Notes: generated from the letters alone by a model not told the origin. A DNA stretch of 40,215 bases from an uncultured Candidatus Nitrosopumilus sp. (GCA_905479565.1 CAJQMY010000013.1:1-40215), one strand, 5' to 3'; positions 25,389-33,812 are shown, counted from the stretch's first letter. Numbers and translations: made by a program.

Positions 25389-25874
25389 ATGACGTCTGCA
25401 ATCCATCTGGTGTTTTCAAATCTAAGTTATCTCATCCTATCAATTGTAATTTTTTCAATAATGCTAGTTGGATTGCTAATTCTATCTGAGTATATTTTCT
25501 TAGAACCTTATGTTGTTAGTCATATTCCATCTGGAACTGAGTTTGGGTTTGTTCTTATTGTTTCTATATCTGCATTGTCTGCTCTAGTGTTGCCAATGAA
25601 CATATTTCGTATCAACATACTAAAAAAATCAAAACAAAAGATGAGTGGAGGTATTTTTGGTTCAATTATTGGGGCTGTTGCAGGTGCATGTAGCTGTGGT
25701 CCAATAGGATTTGCTGTAATCTCAACGTTTGGTTCTGTCGGTGCTACGGCAACTGCATTTCTGACCAATTATGAAATCCCAATCCGAATAATTGCAATTG
25801 GTATACTGGCAATTACCTACTTTACAACCGTGAGATCTCTAAAAATGGAATGCAAGTTTGTTCCAAATTCATAA
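25389..25874 (+). CDS. Four-helix membrane protein with a CSCG motif, DsbA neighbour
   Basis: 161 aa with about four membrane helices (about 13-34, 51-70, 84-108, 119-140). Helix 3 contains GACSCGPIGFAV, a Cys-Ser-Cys-Gly stretch in the membrane, and one further Cys lies near the C-terminus (MECKF). No known redox family (VKOR, DsbB, DsbD) is evident. The gene begins on the base after the DsbA stop codon. From position and cysteines it could recycle or anchor the DsbA, but this is inference. Family unrecognised. Confidence 0.7.
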   Translation: MTSAIHLVFSNLSYLILSIVIFSIMLVGLLILSEYIFLEPYVVSHIPSGTEFGFVLIVSISALSALVLPMNIFRINILKKSKQKMSGGIFGSIIGAVAGACSCGPIGFAVISTFGSVGATATAFLTNYEIPIRIIAIGILAITYFTTVRSLKMECKFVPNS

Positions 25875-26234
25875 TATATTAGAAATTATCAATTAGATGT
25901 TGGACTTTCTAAGGAATTGAATCCAAAAATTATGATTAAATAATCCTATTGCAAAAATGGTGGACCCAAGAGAATTGAATCAAGACTTACTAAATTTAGA
26001 GAAAAATGTGATTTAGAGTCAAATTTTGCTTTATGAATAAAGTTTCATTATTAAATTCTGCACTTATTTTCATTCCAAAAATAATAGATGATTTACCATG
26101 GTAGGGAGATTCACAATCTAATGAAATGGAAGATGCTGAAGACTAGAATCAACTCTGAATTTCTATGATGATCTGATGAATTTCATAAATTTACAAAGTC
26201 GAGATATTTATTTGCCTTTTTAGGGTTTAACATA
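25875..26234. other. Gap between the DsbA pair and the archaeosortase gene
   Basis: 360 bases. Apart from the probable small-gene remnant at 25957-26150 there is no gene. An AT-rich ATATTTATTTG (about 26202-26212) lies 23-33 bases before the ATG at 26235 and would serve as a TATA element for a leaderless transcript. Confidence 0.4.
25957..26150 (+). pseudogene. Probable decayed small gene
   Basis: A frame opens MVDPRELNQDLLNLEKN at 25957 and stops after 19 codons. A shift then gives CDLESNFAL and, in the next frame, NKVSLLNSALIFIPKIIDDLPW followed by TAG and SQSNEMEDAED, each coding-like. Reading the pieces together gives a short alpha-helical, acidic protein of about 65 residues interrupted by two shifts and stops. 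The remainder of the 25875-26234 gap shows nothing. No family recognised, so this is an inference from residue composition. Confidence 0.35.
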
Positions 26235-27176
26235 ATGCAGAATTGGAATTTAATTTTTGGAATTTTCATAATTTCTAGTCCAATTCTGTTTGCAATGATT
26301 GCATTTCCTGACTCTATAGCTTGGAGTTGGAATGAAGGCAGGGGTGGTTATTTCTTTGCTCTGATCTTTATTGTTGCTGAATTAATTGGATTGAAGATAG
26401 TAATTTCAAAGAAAAAACTACTTGCTGTAATCCCTTTGGCTTTGGCAACTATTGTTTATCTTGCTTCATTAGAATATGGTTTAAGAGATTACATTATAGA
26501 ATCTGCAGAATATTTTGATGTACAATTAATCTATTCTTGGACTTGGATGTGGGACTTTGTGGTGATGGCAATCTTCATTGTTGTTGCATTGAGTATATTC
26601 TTTGAAAAGCGTTGGATTAGAATTGCTCCTGCCGGCCCGATATTCCTTACAGGCACTGCAATAATCCTTTCACTTGATGCCTTTTTTCCATATGATACAC
26701 TTGGCCCATTACAATATGTTGTTCCGTATTTCGTACAAGCAAATGTTTGGATAATTACTGTGCTTGATCTTGGAACTGCAGTTGCTAGAGACAATGTGAT
26801 GTTTTTACGTGGTGATCATGGTTCCATGGCTCTTCAGGTATTTTGGCCATCAGCTGGCGTTCATAGCATCATAATTTTTTCATTAGTAATTGGGGCATTC
26901 ATGTTAAAACTAAACATTCTGAGAACTCGTAAAGTAATTTACTTTGTTTTAGGAATTATTGGAACCGTTATTGTCAATCTGATTCGAGTTTTTTCATTGT
27001 CTTGGTACGCTCTTAAAGTTACGACTGATCCTGTTGCTTGGGAAGAATATCACAAGATAGCTGGGGAGATAATGTTCTTGCCGTGGCTATTTGCGTTTGT
27101 TTTAGTAGTGATTCTCATTGAATCAAGGCGTCTTAAAAAATCAGAAAATAATGATATTTCTAAAAATAAGAAGTGA
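26235..27176 (+). CDS. Archaeosortase/exosortase family protein (thaumarchaeosortase-like), Ser at the Cys position
   Basis: 313 aa with about eight membrane helices, the normal build of exosortase/archaeosortase transpeptidase-like proteins. The three conserved motifs are in order: FWPSAGVHS (the usual Cys site is Ser206), VNLIRVFSLSW (Arg251) and EEYHKIAGEIMFLPW (His273). The known family uses a Cys-Arg-His triad to process C-terminal sorting signals such as PGF-CTERM. Here Cys is replaced by Ser, so the mechanism, or activity, may differ. A partner with a sorting tail is not identified in this window. The 3' end overlaps dinB by 17 bases. Confidence 0.78.
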   Translation: MQNWNLIFGIFIISSPILFAMIAFPDSIAWSWNEGRGGYFFALIFIVAELIGLKIVISKKKLLAVIPLALATIVYLASLEYGLRDYIIESAEYFDVQLIYSWTWMWDFVVMAIFIVVALSIFFEKRWIRIAPAGPIFLTGTAIILSLDAFFPYDTLGPLQYVVPYFVQANVWIITVLDLGTAVARDNVMFLRGDHGSMALQVFWPSAGVHSIIIFSLVIGAFMLKLNILRTRKVIYFVLGIIGTVIVNLIRVFSLSWYALKVTTDPVAWEEYHKIAGEIMFLPWLFAFVLVVILIESRRLKKSENNDISKNKK

Positions 27177-28254
27177 TGTTGCTTTGTCCTTGAATTTCTG
27201 AAAGTTCTGAAACTTTGACCCCTAGTCTTCTGATTGCGATGGTTTGATTTGCTAATGCTTCTTTTAATAGCTGATCAGATGTTTTTTCCAATTCTTCAAT
27301 ATTTGTAGTAGGGTTTCTTAGCATTCTTGATTTTGATTTGTTTGACAAATCTGATTGTACAAAATGTATCCCAACTGATTTGAACATCTGATTATTTTTT
27401 TTAACTATTCCATGTACTTCTTTACAAAGTTCTTTGATGTTTTCAGATAAGAATTGATAATCTTTAGAGTCTTGTTTTAACGTTGTAATTTTACTGTATT
27501 GTATCTGTGCTTCACGTTTTTTTACTGACTCGTTATCTATTCCTCTAGATGCATTGTAGATATACGCCCCTATTTTTCTCCCGAACTCTTTATTTAATGT
27601 AAAAATGTCTATTTTTTTCAAATCTTGAATTGTTTCTAAATTCATTTCTGAAAATCGCTCTTCTGTTTTTTTACCGATACCTGGTATGGCTCTAATTTTT
27701 AATTGATCTAAAAATACTTCAATTTTTTCTGGTGGTACTGTGGTTAATCCGTCTGGCTTTTGAAAGTCTGATGCTATTTTTGAAATTAATTTATTTGATG
27801 AAATTCCTATTGAACAGCTAAGTTTTATTTTATCTCTAATGGAATTCTTTATTTGCTGTGCAAGATGATTTGCTTTCTCAAAACTCCCATCAACTTTCTC
27901 TGTGATGTCTAGATAAGCTTCATCTCTGCCAACATACTCAAAAATATCTGCAATCTCTTTTATGATCTCCATTGCTTTTTCTGAAATTTTAGTATAGAAA
28001 TCAAAATCCACTGGTATGAAAACTGCATCTTTTCTTTCTGCAAGTCTTTTTTTTGCAAATGCAATTGGAATTCCTGATTTAACCCCGTACTTTCTAGCTA
28101 TGTAATTTGCTGTGGCAATTGCACCACTGTCTCCACCTCTGTCTGAAAAAACACAAACACATACGGGCTTTGATTTTAGTTCTGGAGATCTGGTTTCTTC
28201 ACATTGAGCATAAAAATAATCAAAATCTATGTGGAAAACTACTCTGGTTCCCAA
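27160..28254 (-). CDS. dinB: DNA polymerase IV, Y-family (Dpo4/DinB)
   Basis: 364 aa. Catalytic motifs of the Y-family palm: HIDFDYFYAQCEE (metal-binding Asp) at residues 8-20 and GRDEAYLDIT near residue 108; SIGISSNKLISKIASDFQKPDG follows, then the helix-hairpin-helix AIPGIGKKTEERF and the little-finger domain. The C-terminus ends QSNITSYF, a PCNA-interacting peptide. The enzyme performs translesion synthesis. The start is TTG at 28254. The gene is convergent with the archaeosortase-like gene. Confidence 0.93.
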   Translation of the reverse strand: MGTRVVFHIDFDYFYAQCEETRSPELKSKPVCVCVFSDRGGDSGAIATANYIARKYGVKSGIPIAFAKKRLAERKDAVFIPVDFDFYTKISEKAMEIIKEIADIFEYVGRDEAYLDITEKVDGSFEKANHLAQQIKNSIRDKIKLSCSIGISSNKLISKIASDFQKPDGLTTVPPEKIEVFLDQLKIRAIPGIGKKTEERFSEMNLETIQDLKKIDIFTLNKEFGRKIGAYIYNASRGIDNESVKKREAQIQYSKITTLKQDSKDYQFLSENIKELCKEVHGIVKKNNQMFKSVGIHFVQSDLSNKSKSRMLRNPTTNIEELEKTSDQLLKEALANQTIAIRRLGVKVSELSEIQGQSNITSYF

Positions 28255-28646
28255 TAATTCGATAAAACATTTTGATTATTACTATATTGTGTATTCACAT
28301 TAATGATGGACTCATAATGTCATTATTTGATAGTCTTCTCTAACTGTTAACCGTAAAGGGAACTATGGCATAGTTTCATGATGTTTAAGCGATCTCTGAA
28401 CTCTACTTATTTCAGAAAAATACGTTTATCTGGCTATTATTCATTAACTATCCTAAACTCAAAGACTTTGATAGTATAATTGAGATTAAAAATTTAAAAT
28501 TAATTGTTTGATACTCTAATTGTTGCATTGGAATTTGATGTGATGAGATTCGAGTATTTTTTGAAACTGTAAATCCTCATATAATGAAATAGAAGATTGA
28601 TAATTTATGAGAAATGTCTATAACCACGTGTTCTTTCAGCTGATAT
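28255..28646. other. Intergenic region upstream of dinB and of a small gene
   Basis: About 390 bases between divergent genes. No open frame, RNA gene or clear repeat could be supported. It is AT-rich; promoters for both flanking genes are expected here but no single TATA element stands out. Confidence 0.45.
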
Positions 28647-28880
28647 ATGGACTATTCCAAGTACCTGCAATGCCCTGATTGTCAAAAATCTGGATTGTAC
28701 TGCAGCGAGCACCGAGTAGATGTAGAATCCAGTCTACGTAAGAGAGAATTAAACAAGGTTTTGAAGATGAGTAACTACAGGTCTCCCCAGTACGTACACG
28801 CAATCAAAGGATTGTTGGAATCTTACGATATTTGGAATGCAGTTGAGTCTACAATAAGACAAAAAACTGACCAAAATTAG
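28647..28880 (+). CDS. Small protein with an N-terminal Cys motif, function unknown
   Basis: 77 aa. The first 25 residues hold QCPDCQKSGLYCSEHR, three Cys and one His that could form a zinc knuckle; the rest is helical and basic (SSLRKRELNKVLKMSNYRS). No family recognised. Its codon use is less AT-extreme than the surroundings. Gaps of about 390 bases and 245 bases separate it from its neighbours. Confidence 0.55.
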   Translation: MDYSKYLQCPDCQKSGLYCSEHRVDVESSLRKRELNKVLKMSNYRSPQYVHAIKGLLESYDIWNAVESTIRQKTDQN

Positions 28881-29126
28881 TCATTAGTGTTTCTGCATTT
28901 GTCATGATTTTTTACTAGAGTATTGGAATGCAAATAATTGTTAATTTCTGATAATTTTCACTTCCCAAGCATGACTGTATTGTGAGTGGTTTATTGTTAA
29001 TCCCATTTTTATTTTTTCACTGTTTACGTATTGAACATTAATTGATAAATCAATTGTAATACGATGTGACACAAAATAATCGTTAATCTACAAAATGTTT
29101 TTACTTGCCATTGTCAAAGCATCACT

Positions 29127-29492
29127 ATGTCTAGGGATAGAAAAATACTGGAAATATCTAATTCTGATTTTGACAATCTTAAAGATCGATTTCAAATCGA
29201 GAAAGAGGGTAAAAAAACCAATCTAAGTTTTGGGCCATGGGTTAGCCGGAAGATAAGATTAATGTTGTTCAAAGAGGAATGGGTTGAAAAAAAATACCCT
29301 GACTTACATCTGTTATCAGTTAATGAGTATGAGGCAATAATTGAGGATACAAAGCGCAAGGAAACAAGCACAGTTCATCTAAAAAATGATATGTTGACAT
29401 GCCTGATATGTAAAGATAATTCTACAAATTGCGAGCATGCTTTGTTAATGCACGCATGTAAGCTTGGGGCTATCATCAATAAACAAAGTTAA
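29127..29492 (+). CDS. Small protein with a SWIM-like zinc motif
   Basis: 121 aa. The C-terminal part reads LTCLICKDNSTNCEHALLMHACKL, that is C-x2-C-x6-C-x-H, resembling the SWIM type of zinc-binding motif. The N-terminal part has FGPWVSRKIRLMLFKEEWVEKKYPDL, similar to other small thaumarchaeal proteins that combine a basic helix pair with this motif. Likely nucleic-acid or protein binding, by inference. It lies shortly upstream of the NDH-2 relic. Confidence 0.55.
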   Translation: MSRDRKILEISNSDFDNLKDRFQIEKEGKKTNLSFGPWVSRKIRLMLFKEEWVEKKYPDLHLLSVNEYEAIIEDTKRKETSTVHLKNDMLTCLICKDNSTNCEHALLMHACKLGAIINKQS

Positions 29493-29564
29493 TAATTTTT
29501 TTATCAAAAAGAATGGCCTACAATCTTGAAAATTTCACAATTCTACTAAAATTACCTGTATCTT

Positions 29565-29999
29565 TTGGAGATGTATTATGAACATGATAAATCTGGCATA
29601 CTTGTAGTTGATAAATATCTTAGATTGCCTCAACATTCTGATGTCTTTGTATTATGTGATTGTGCGTATGTTTTAGACTGGCAAAATAAACCATATTCTC
29701 CAACTGCACAACATGTGATTAGAGAAGTCAAAATTATGTCAAAAAATTTGATATTTGCAATTAATGGGAATAATCAATTTTTTATTTTTAATTATTATTC
29801 AAAAGGTTCTATGGTAAAGATTGGTAAAAGAGACAGTGTTGCAAAAATGTTGGGAGTTAATCTTATTGGATTTATATCTTGATTTGTTTGGAAGCAATAT
29901 TGTTTGTCCATTCTGCACATCATAGAAAAACGAATCAGAGTTGGCTTTACTTGGTTTATAGATCTTTTCTTTGCATGCGATATTATAGAATTAAATTAA
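29565..29999 (+). pseudogene. C-terminal relic of a type II NADH dehydrogenase (NDH-2)
   Basis: About 145 codons in one frame with one internal stop (TGA at 29880-29882). It matches the end of an NDH-2-like flavoprotein: EHDKSGILVVDKYLRLP, then DVFVLCDCAYVLD (normally GDCA, the FAD-binding glycine here is Cys), PTAQHVIREVKI and KGSMVKIGKRDSVAKMLG. After the stop the frame continues FVWKQYCLSILHIIEKRIRV and WFIDLFFACDI, the normal membrane-associated C-terminus. The N-terminal two thirds (both nucleotide-binding domains) are absent, so no function is expected. Confidence 0.85.
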
Positions 30000-30201
30000 T
30001 TTGTGACTGACTGCATTCATTTCTATTGTTAATTTGGTAGGTTAATCCATATGGTGTTGAATCTGGAGTTAATATGAAAATACCACTTTATCGCCTTGAT
30101 GGTTTAATAGAATATTGATGAATAATGATATTATTTCATCTAAAAATACTATTGAATAGTTGAGTTTCTACATCTAAATATTGATAAAAGAATTGTATTT
30201 T

Positions 30202-30450
30202 ATGGAATATCCTGTTTCAGTAGATGAAAATGGTGTCAAGTTTAAACCTGAAAAAATGGAAAAGGAAAAACTTTACCATTGTATTTTTAAAAACAAAGCA
30301 ATGTTGGTATTCAAGGATTCTCAAGATGTCATGAATTGTTATGAAATTGAAGAACCTGATTTAGTTGAGCAAATCGGTAAATGTGATAATGATGACGATC
30401 TTGAAAAATTATTTGAGGACTATTTACAGGGAAAACACCTGAAAAATTAA
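30202..30450 (+). CDS. Small acidic protein of unknown function
   Basis: About 82 aa from the ATG at 30202 (a TTG seven codons upstream is in frame). Its first half (MEYPVSVDENGVKFKPEKMEKEKLYHCIF) looks like beta strands, the second half is acidic with DNDDDLEKLFEDYLQG. No family recognised. It ends 41 bases before alba on the same strand and may be transcribed with it. Confidence 0.5.
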   Translation: MEYPVSVDENGVKFKPEKMEKEKLYHCIFKNKAMLVFKDSQDVMNCYEIEEPDLVEQIGKCDNDDDLEKLFEDYLQGKHLKN

Positions 30451-30491
30451 ATAAAAGCGAGAGAGAAAATCGGTATAACGGGAATTTAAAA

Positions 30492-30917
30492 TTGAGCAGC
30501 AATAAAAAATCAAAAGATGCAGAAGATATCTTATCGGAATTTGGTTCTAGAGTTAAATCTGAGCCGACACCTGAGCCTGAGCCGACACCTGAGCCTGAGC
30601 CTGAACAAAGTTCAAGTGGAACTGTATCTTCTTCTAAAGTTCAAGAAGAACGTGATGTAATTTTTGTTGGCACAAAACCAATTATGACTTATGTTTCTGC
30701 AACACTAACTCAGCTTTCAACTAGGCCAGTTGTTACTATCAAAGCGAGAGGTAAACGAATTACACAAGCTGTTGACGTTTCCCAAATGATTGTAAAAAGA
30801 ATGGATTCAGTTGGTTATGTAATTAGTGACGTTAGGATTTCATCTAGTTCTTTAACTTCTCAAGATGGAAAACAACGTAATGTTTCCACAATGGAAATTG
30901 ATATTTCAAAAAATTAG
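30492..30917 (+). CDS. albA: Alba family DNA/RNA-binding protein with acidic N-terminal extension
   Basis: 141 aa. The first 50 residues are a low-complexity tail with a repeated Pro-Glu-Pro-Thr pattern, which the normal Alba lacks. The Alba fold then follows: DVIFVGTKPIMTYVSATLTQL (containing the Lys-Pro of the acetylation site region), VVTIKARGKRITQAVDVSQMIVKRM and the final STMEIDISKN. Alba binds and organises DNA and RNA. The start is TTG at 30492. The tail could modulate binding or contact a partner. A small membrane-protein frame overlaps its last 20 bases. Confidence 0.9.
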   Translation: MSSNKKSKDAEDILSEFGSRVKSEPTPEPEPTPEPEPEQSSSGTVSSSKVQEERDVIFVGTKPIMTYVSATLTQLSTRPVVTIKARGKRITQAVDVSQMIVKRMDSVGYVISDVRISSSSLTSQDGKQRNVSTMEIDISKN

Positions 30918-31137
30918 AATAAATAATTTAATAATAATTCTATTTGGCGTATTATTTGTGGCACTAGTTGTTGGATTTATGGGTGATTCTTGTGTTGTAG
31001 ACAATTTTACAATTACAAATGAAATTTCTTCATATGAAAAGTCCTTGGATCCTGAACTATGTGAAAACATTCTTGAAAAAATTGATTACTATAATGATAT
31101 GTGTATTTCCGAAATAGAAATTTTGGATTGTGGTTAA
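30898..31137 (+). CDS. Small membrane-anchored protein with four Cys
   Basis: About 79 aa if read from TTG at 30898, overlapping the alba 3' end by 20 bases (a longer reading from 30865 lies wholly inside alba and is less likely). One membrane helix (LIIILFGVLFVALVVGF) is followed by about 45 residues with four Cys (SCVVD, LCENI, MCISE and DCG) that would be outside and could form disulfides. No family recognised. Its stop codon TAA shares TTAA with the stop codon of the convergent LysE-family gene. Confidence 0.55.
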   Translation: MIFQKIRINNLIIILFGVLFVALVVGFMGDSCVVDNFTITNEISSYEKSLDPELCENILEKIDYYNDMCISEIEILDCG

Positions 31138-31754
31138 AATAAAATGTCTGACAAAAATATGATTCCAAAATACACTAACAATAAACTCAACCCAATCATG
31201 ATTATTTTGTAATTCCTATTTGAAATTATTCGTGAGCTTTTGGATGCAAGAAATGAAATTCCACCCAACCATGCAAAATCCATCCATATGTGTAGGAAAA
31301 ATACAATTAGTATGCCTGAAAATGCCCAAATTAACATTGCATCTGAAATTAATTTGAATCCTATAGTTAACCACCATACAATAAAAAATGGATTTAATGC
31401 ACTAAGAGCAATTCCGGTAATTAATGGACTGTGTTTTGGAATTAGTGACATGTCTTTGTTTTTTTGTAATATATTTTTAATTTGAATAAATGCAAAAACA
31501 AAAAGTGTAATTGCACCTACGATGGAAATTATCACTCTAAATTCTGGAAATGATTCTAAAGAAAAAACTCCAATCCCTAACAAAATAACTAAAGGAAACT
31601 CTACAATTGTATGGCCGACTGCCATTTTGATACCTGATTTTGTTCCTTCTCGTAATCCATATGATATATTTGCGGCAAATAGTGGGCCTGGTGCCATGAC
31701 TCCTGATGCTGAAATAATCACTATGATAATTGCAAATTCAAAAATCTGAGTCAT
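31134..31754 (-). CDS. LysE family amino-acid exporter
   Basis: 206 aa with about six membrane helices. The N-terminus has the LysE signature ASGVMAPGPLFAANISYGLREG (about residues 15-36), followed by hydrophobic segments and the conserved NPFFIVWWLTIG (about 120-131) and MDFAWLGGISFLA in the C-terminal half. Such proteins export amino acids or related small molecules; the substrate is not identifiable. The 5' end is 44 bases downstream of the PAC2 gene on the same strand, so these may be one transcript. Confidence 0.87.
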   Translation of the reverse strand: MTQIFEFAIIIVIISASGVMAPGPLFAANISYGLREGTKSGIKMAVGHTIVEFPLVILLGIGVFSLESFPEFRVIISIVGAITLFVFAFIQIKNILQKNKDMSLIPKHSPLITGIALSALNPFFIVWWLTIGFKLISDAMLIWAFSGILIVFFLHIWMDFAWLGGISFLASKSSRIISNRNYKIIMIGLSLLLVYFGIIFLSDILF

Positions 31755-31798
31755 TGTTTTTTGAAATATCTAATTCTGAAATAAATCTGGTGTATTTT

Positions 31799-32512
31799 TT
31801 ATCTATACATGGAATCTTTGAGATATTTTGACTCTTCTTCTGCTTCTTTTATCATAATCTCTGCTTTCTCTGCCTCTTTTTGTAGAGATGGGATGTCACA
31901 AGATGCCTCTGGAATTAATTTGGACATTGCCATACATAATTTTGCACTTGATTTGAAATCTGGACCCTCTCCATCTGTATGGACAATTATTACAATTACA
32001 TCTTGGTTTGATATGCTTCCTTCGTTTAGTAATACTCCTGGTATTCCTGGAACTGTCCCGTGCTCTAAAACTTTGAGACCTGTTTCCTTTACTTTAGTTC
32101 TTGCAGATTCTGTACTTCCAATACCTAGCATTTCTTCATCTTCATTTGGTGATTTTATTGCAACACAGCTAACAATTAATTTTATTTTGTGTTTTTTTGC
32201 CCATGATAACATTGTTTTTGCAGTGATTCTATGTAGTGATTGATCTAAAGTTAGATATGACAAAAATATCCCAACTTTTAATTTTTCATTTACAAAAATT
32301 CTTGTTGGAAAATTAGGTTTTCCATCTTTAATAATACTAATTGGAGGAAAAGATTCTGAATCAATTACCCCTTCTAGTTCAAACTGTGATGTGTGAATCA
32401 TTGATTCAGTTGCAATAGCGTTACTAAATCCTACTGATGGAAATCCATCTATTAGGTAACCTTCTTCTAAATCCAATTTTTTAATTTCTCTAATTCGAAT
32501 TTTTGGAATCAA
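31799..32512 (-). CDS. PAC2 family protein (proteasome-assembly-chaperone-like)
   Basis: 237 aa. It starts IPKIRIREIKKLDLEEGYLI, then GFPSVGFSNAIATESMI, the conserved PAC2-family N-terminus, and later VSCVAIKSPNEDEEML, PGIPGVLLNEGSI and VHTDGEGPDFKSSAKL. In archaea this family includes chaperones linked to 20S proteasome assembly; binding here is inferred. The last 30 residues are a charged helix. It lies 44 bases upstream of the LysE gene on the same strand. Confidence 0.88.
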   Translation of the reverse strand: MIPKIRIREIKKLDLEEGYLIDGFPSVGFSNAIATESMIHTSQFELEGVIDSESFPPISIIKDGKPNFPTRIFVNEKLKVGIFLSYLTLDQSLHRITAKTMLSWAKKHKIKLIVSCVAIKSPNEDEEMLGIGSTESARTKVKETGLKVLEHGTVPGIPGVLLNEGSISNQDVIVIIVHTDGEGPDFKSSAKLCMAMSKLIPEASCDIPSLQKEAEKAEIMIKEAEEESKYLKDSMYR

Positions 32513-32696
32513 TGAATGTTTTGTATACTGACTGAATAATAGTTTTTAATTCTACTATTTAATACAGATAACATGATGATTCTAAATGTGTCAAACTATA
32601 CATATAGATTAGAGAATGATGTAAGATTCTATTAAAATTCATACCCAAATAAGGATTATAACCCAAGGACAAATAACTCTCAATTTAAAATCATTT

Positions 32697-33812
32697 TTGT
32701 TGACAAAGTCGCCTAGGGTGTTAGTTTTCATAATGTGGTTTACTGACAAGAGAGACGGTGTAGAGTCCGTAATTTACAAAGAGTATCTTAAATTATCAAA
32801 AAGAATGAATCTAGTGGTACTTGCTAAGCATAGTAATGATAAAACCTATGACAACATAAAAGTAGTAAAAATTCCAAAAATGAAACAACTTTTCTGGATT
32901 ATACGAAATATATTTGCATTTTCCCTAAAAACTATTTACAATCGAAGTGAGTTTGATACAGTTTTTACAAGAATGATAGGATTGCATGTTTTAATTCCTG
33001 CAATCATTTCAAAGTTGTTTTTTCAAAAAAAATTTGTTATGTTTATTTCTGGATCTATGCATGTAGTCAAAACAAAAGAAAATAGATTCAACAGACTAGT
33101 AATCAAGTTTGCAGTTAATTTGGCAGATATGATATGCACTCATTCCTCAATAGTGATTGAAGATTTTGAACAACATCTAGGTAAGAAAATTGAAACAAAA
33201 AAATTACATTTTCTAAATCATTATGTTGATATTGAAGCATTCAAACCTGCGTCTAATTTTAATAAAGAAAATATCGTAATTACTGTAGGGAGAATTCAAA
33301 GAATTAAGGGATTTGAATTTTTAATTAAAGCAGTTCCTTACATTATAAAACAAATTCCTGACGTTAAGATAAAAATTGTAGGTCCTATTCAAGAACAAAA
33401 TTACTATGAAGAATTATGCAATTTAGCTAAAAAAAAGAATTGCCTAAAATACATTGAATTTATTGGTGGAATTCCTAATGATGAATTGGCAAATTTGTTA
33501 GTCAAATCAAAAATTTTTGTTTCCACTTCAAAGGCAATTGGTGTGTCAACAGTAATAGCTGAAGCGATGTCTTGTGGAATTCCAGTCATTTCAACTACTA
33601 AAGGATCAATTCCGACAATGAATAACAAGTCTACTGGTTTTATTGTAAGTACTGAACAGGAATTGGCCATGAAGACGATAGAATTACTAAAAAATGAAAA
33701 ACTAAGAGATACAGTTGCAATAAATTCTAGATTATTAATTAAAGAAAAATTTAGTGAATCATATTTTATTGAAAAATTAAACAAGATATTATTGGATTCA
33801 TCAAAAACATAA
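32697..33812 (+). CDS. GT-B glycosyltransferase, family 4 type
   Basis: 371 aa. GT-B fold of two Rossmann domains. The N-terminal part starts SPRVLVFIMWFTDKRDGVESVI, the second domain begins NIVITVGRIQRIKGFEFLIKA (about 198-218), and the sugar-nucleotide loop is STSKAIGVSTVIAEAMSCGIP (about 277-297), with the Glu at the usual position. It would transfer a sugar from a nucleotide donor, probably for surface glycan or glycoprotein synthesis. The start is TTG at 32697. A decayed methyltransferase lies just downstream on the other strand. Confidence 0.9.
   Translation: MLTKSPRVLVFIMWFTDKRDGVESVIYKEYLKLSKRMNLVVLAKHSNDKTYDNIKVVKIPKMKQLFWIIRNIFAFSLKTIYNRSEFDTVFTRMIGLHVLIPAIISKLFFQKKFVMFISGSMHVVKTKENRFNRLVIKFAVNLADMICTHSSIVIEDFEQHLGKKIETKKLHFLNHYVDIEAFKPASNFNKENIVITVGRIQRIKGFEFLIKAVPYIIKQIPDVKIKIVGPIQEQNYYEELCNLAKKKNCLKYIEFIGGIPNDELANLLVKSKIFVSTSKAIGVSTVIAEAMSCGIPVISTTKGSIPTMNNKSTGFIVSTEQELAMKTIELLKNEKLRDTVAINSRLLIKEKFSESYFIEKLNKILLDSSKT

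Noticed and set aside
30865-30897. Extended start for the small four-Cys membrane protein
   Set aside because: The extra 11 codons lie wholly within the alba coding sequence; the TTG at 30898 is closer to the membrane helix.
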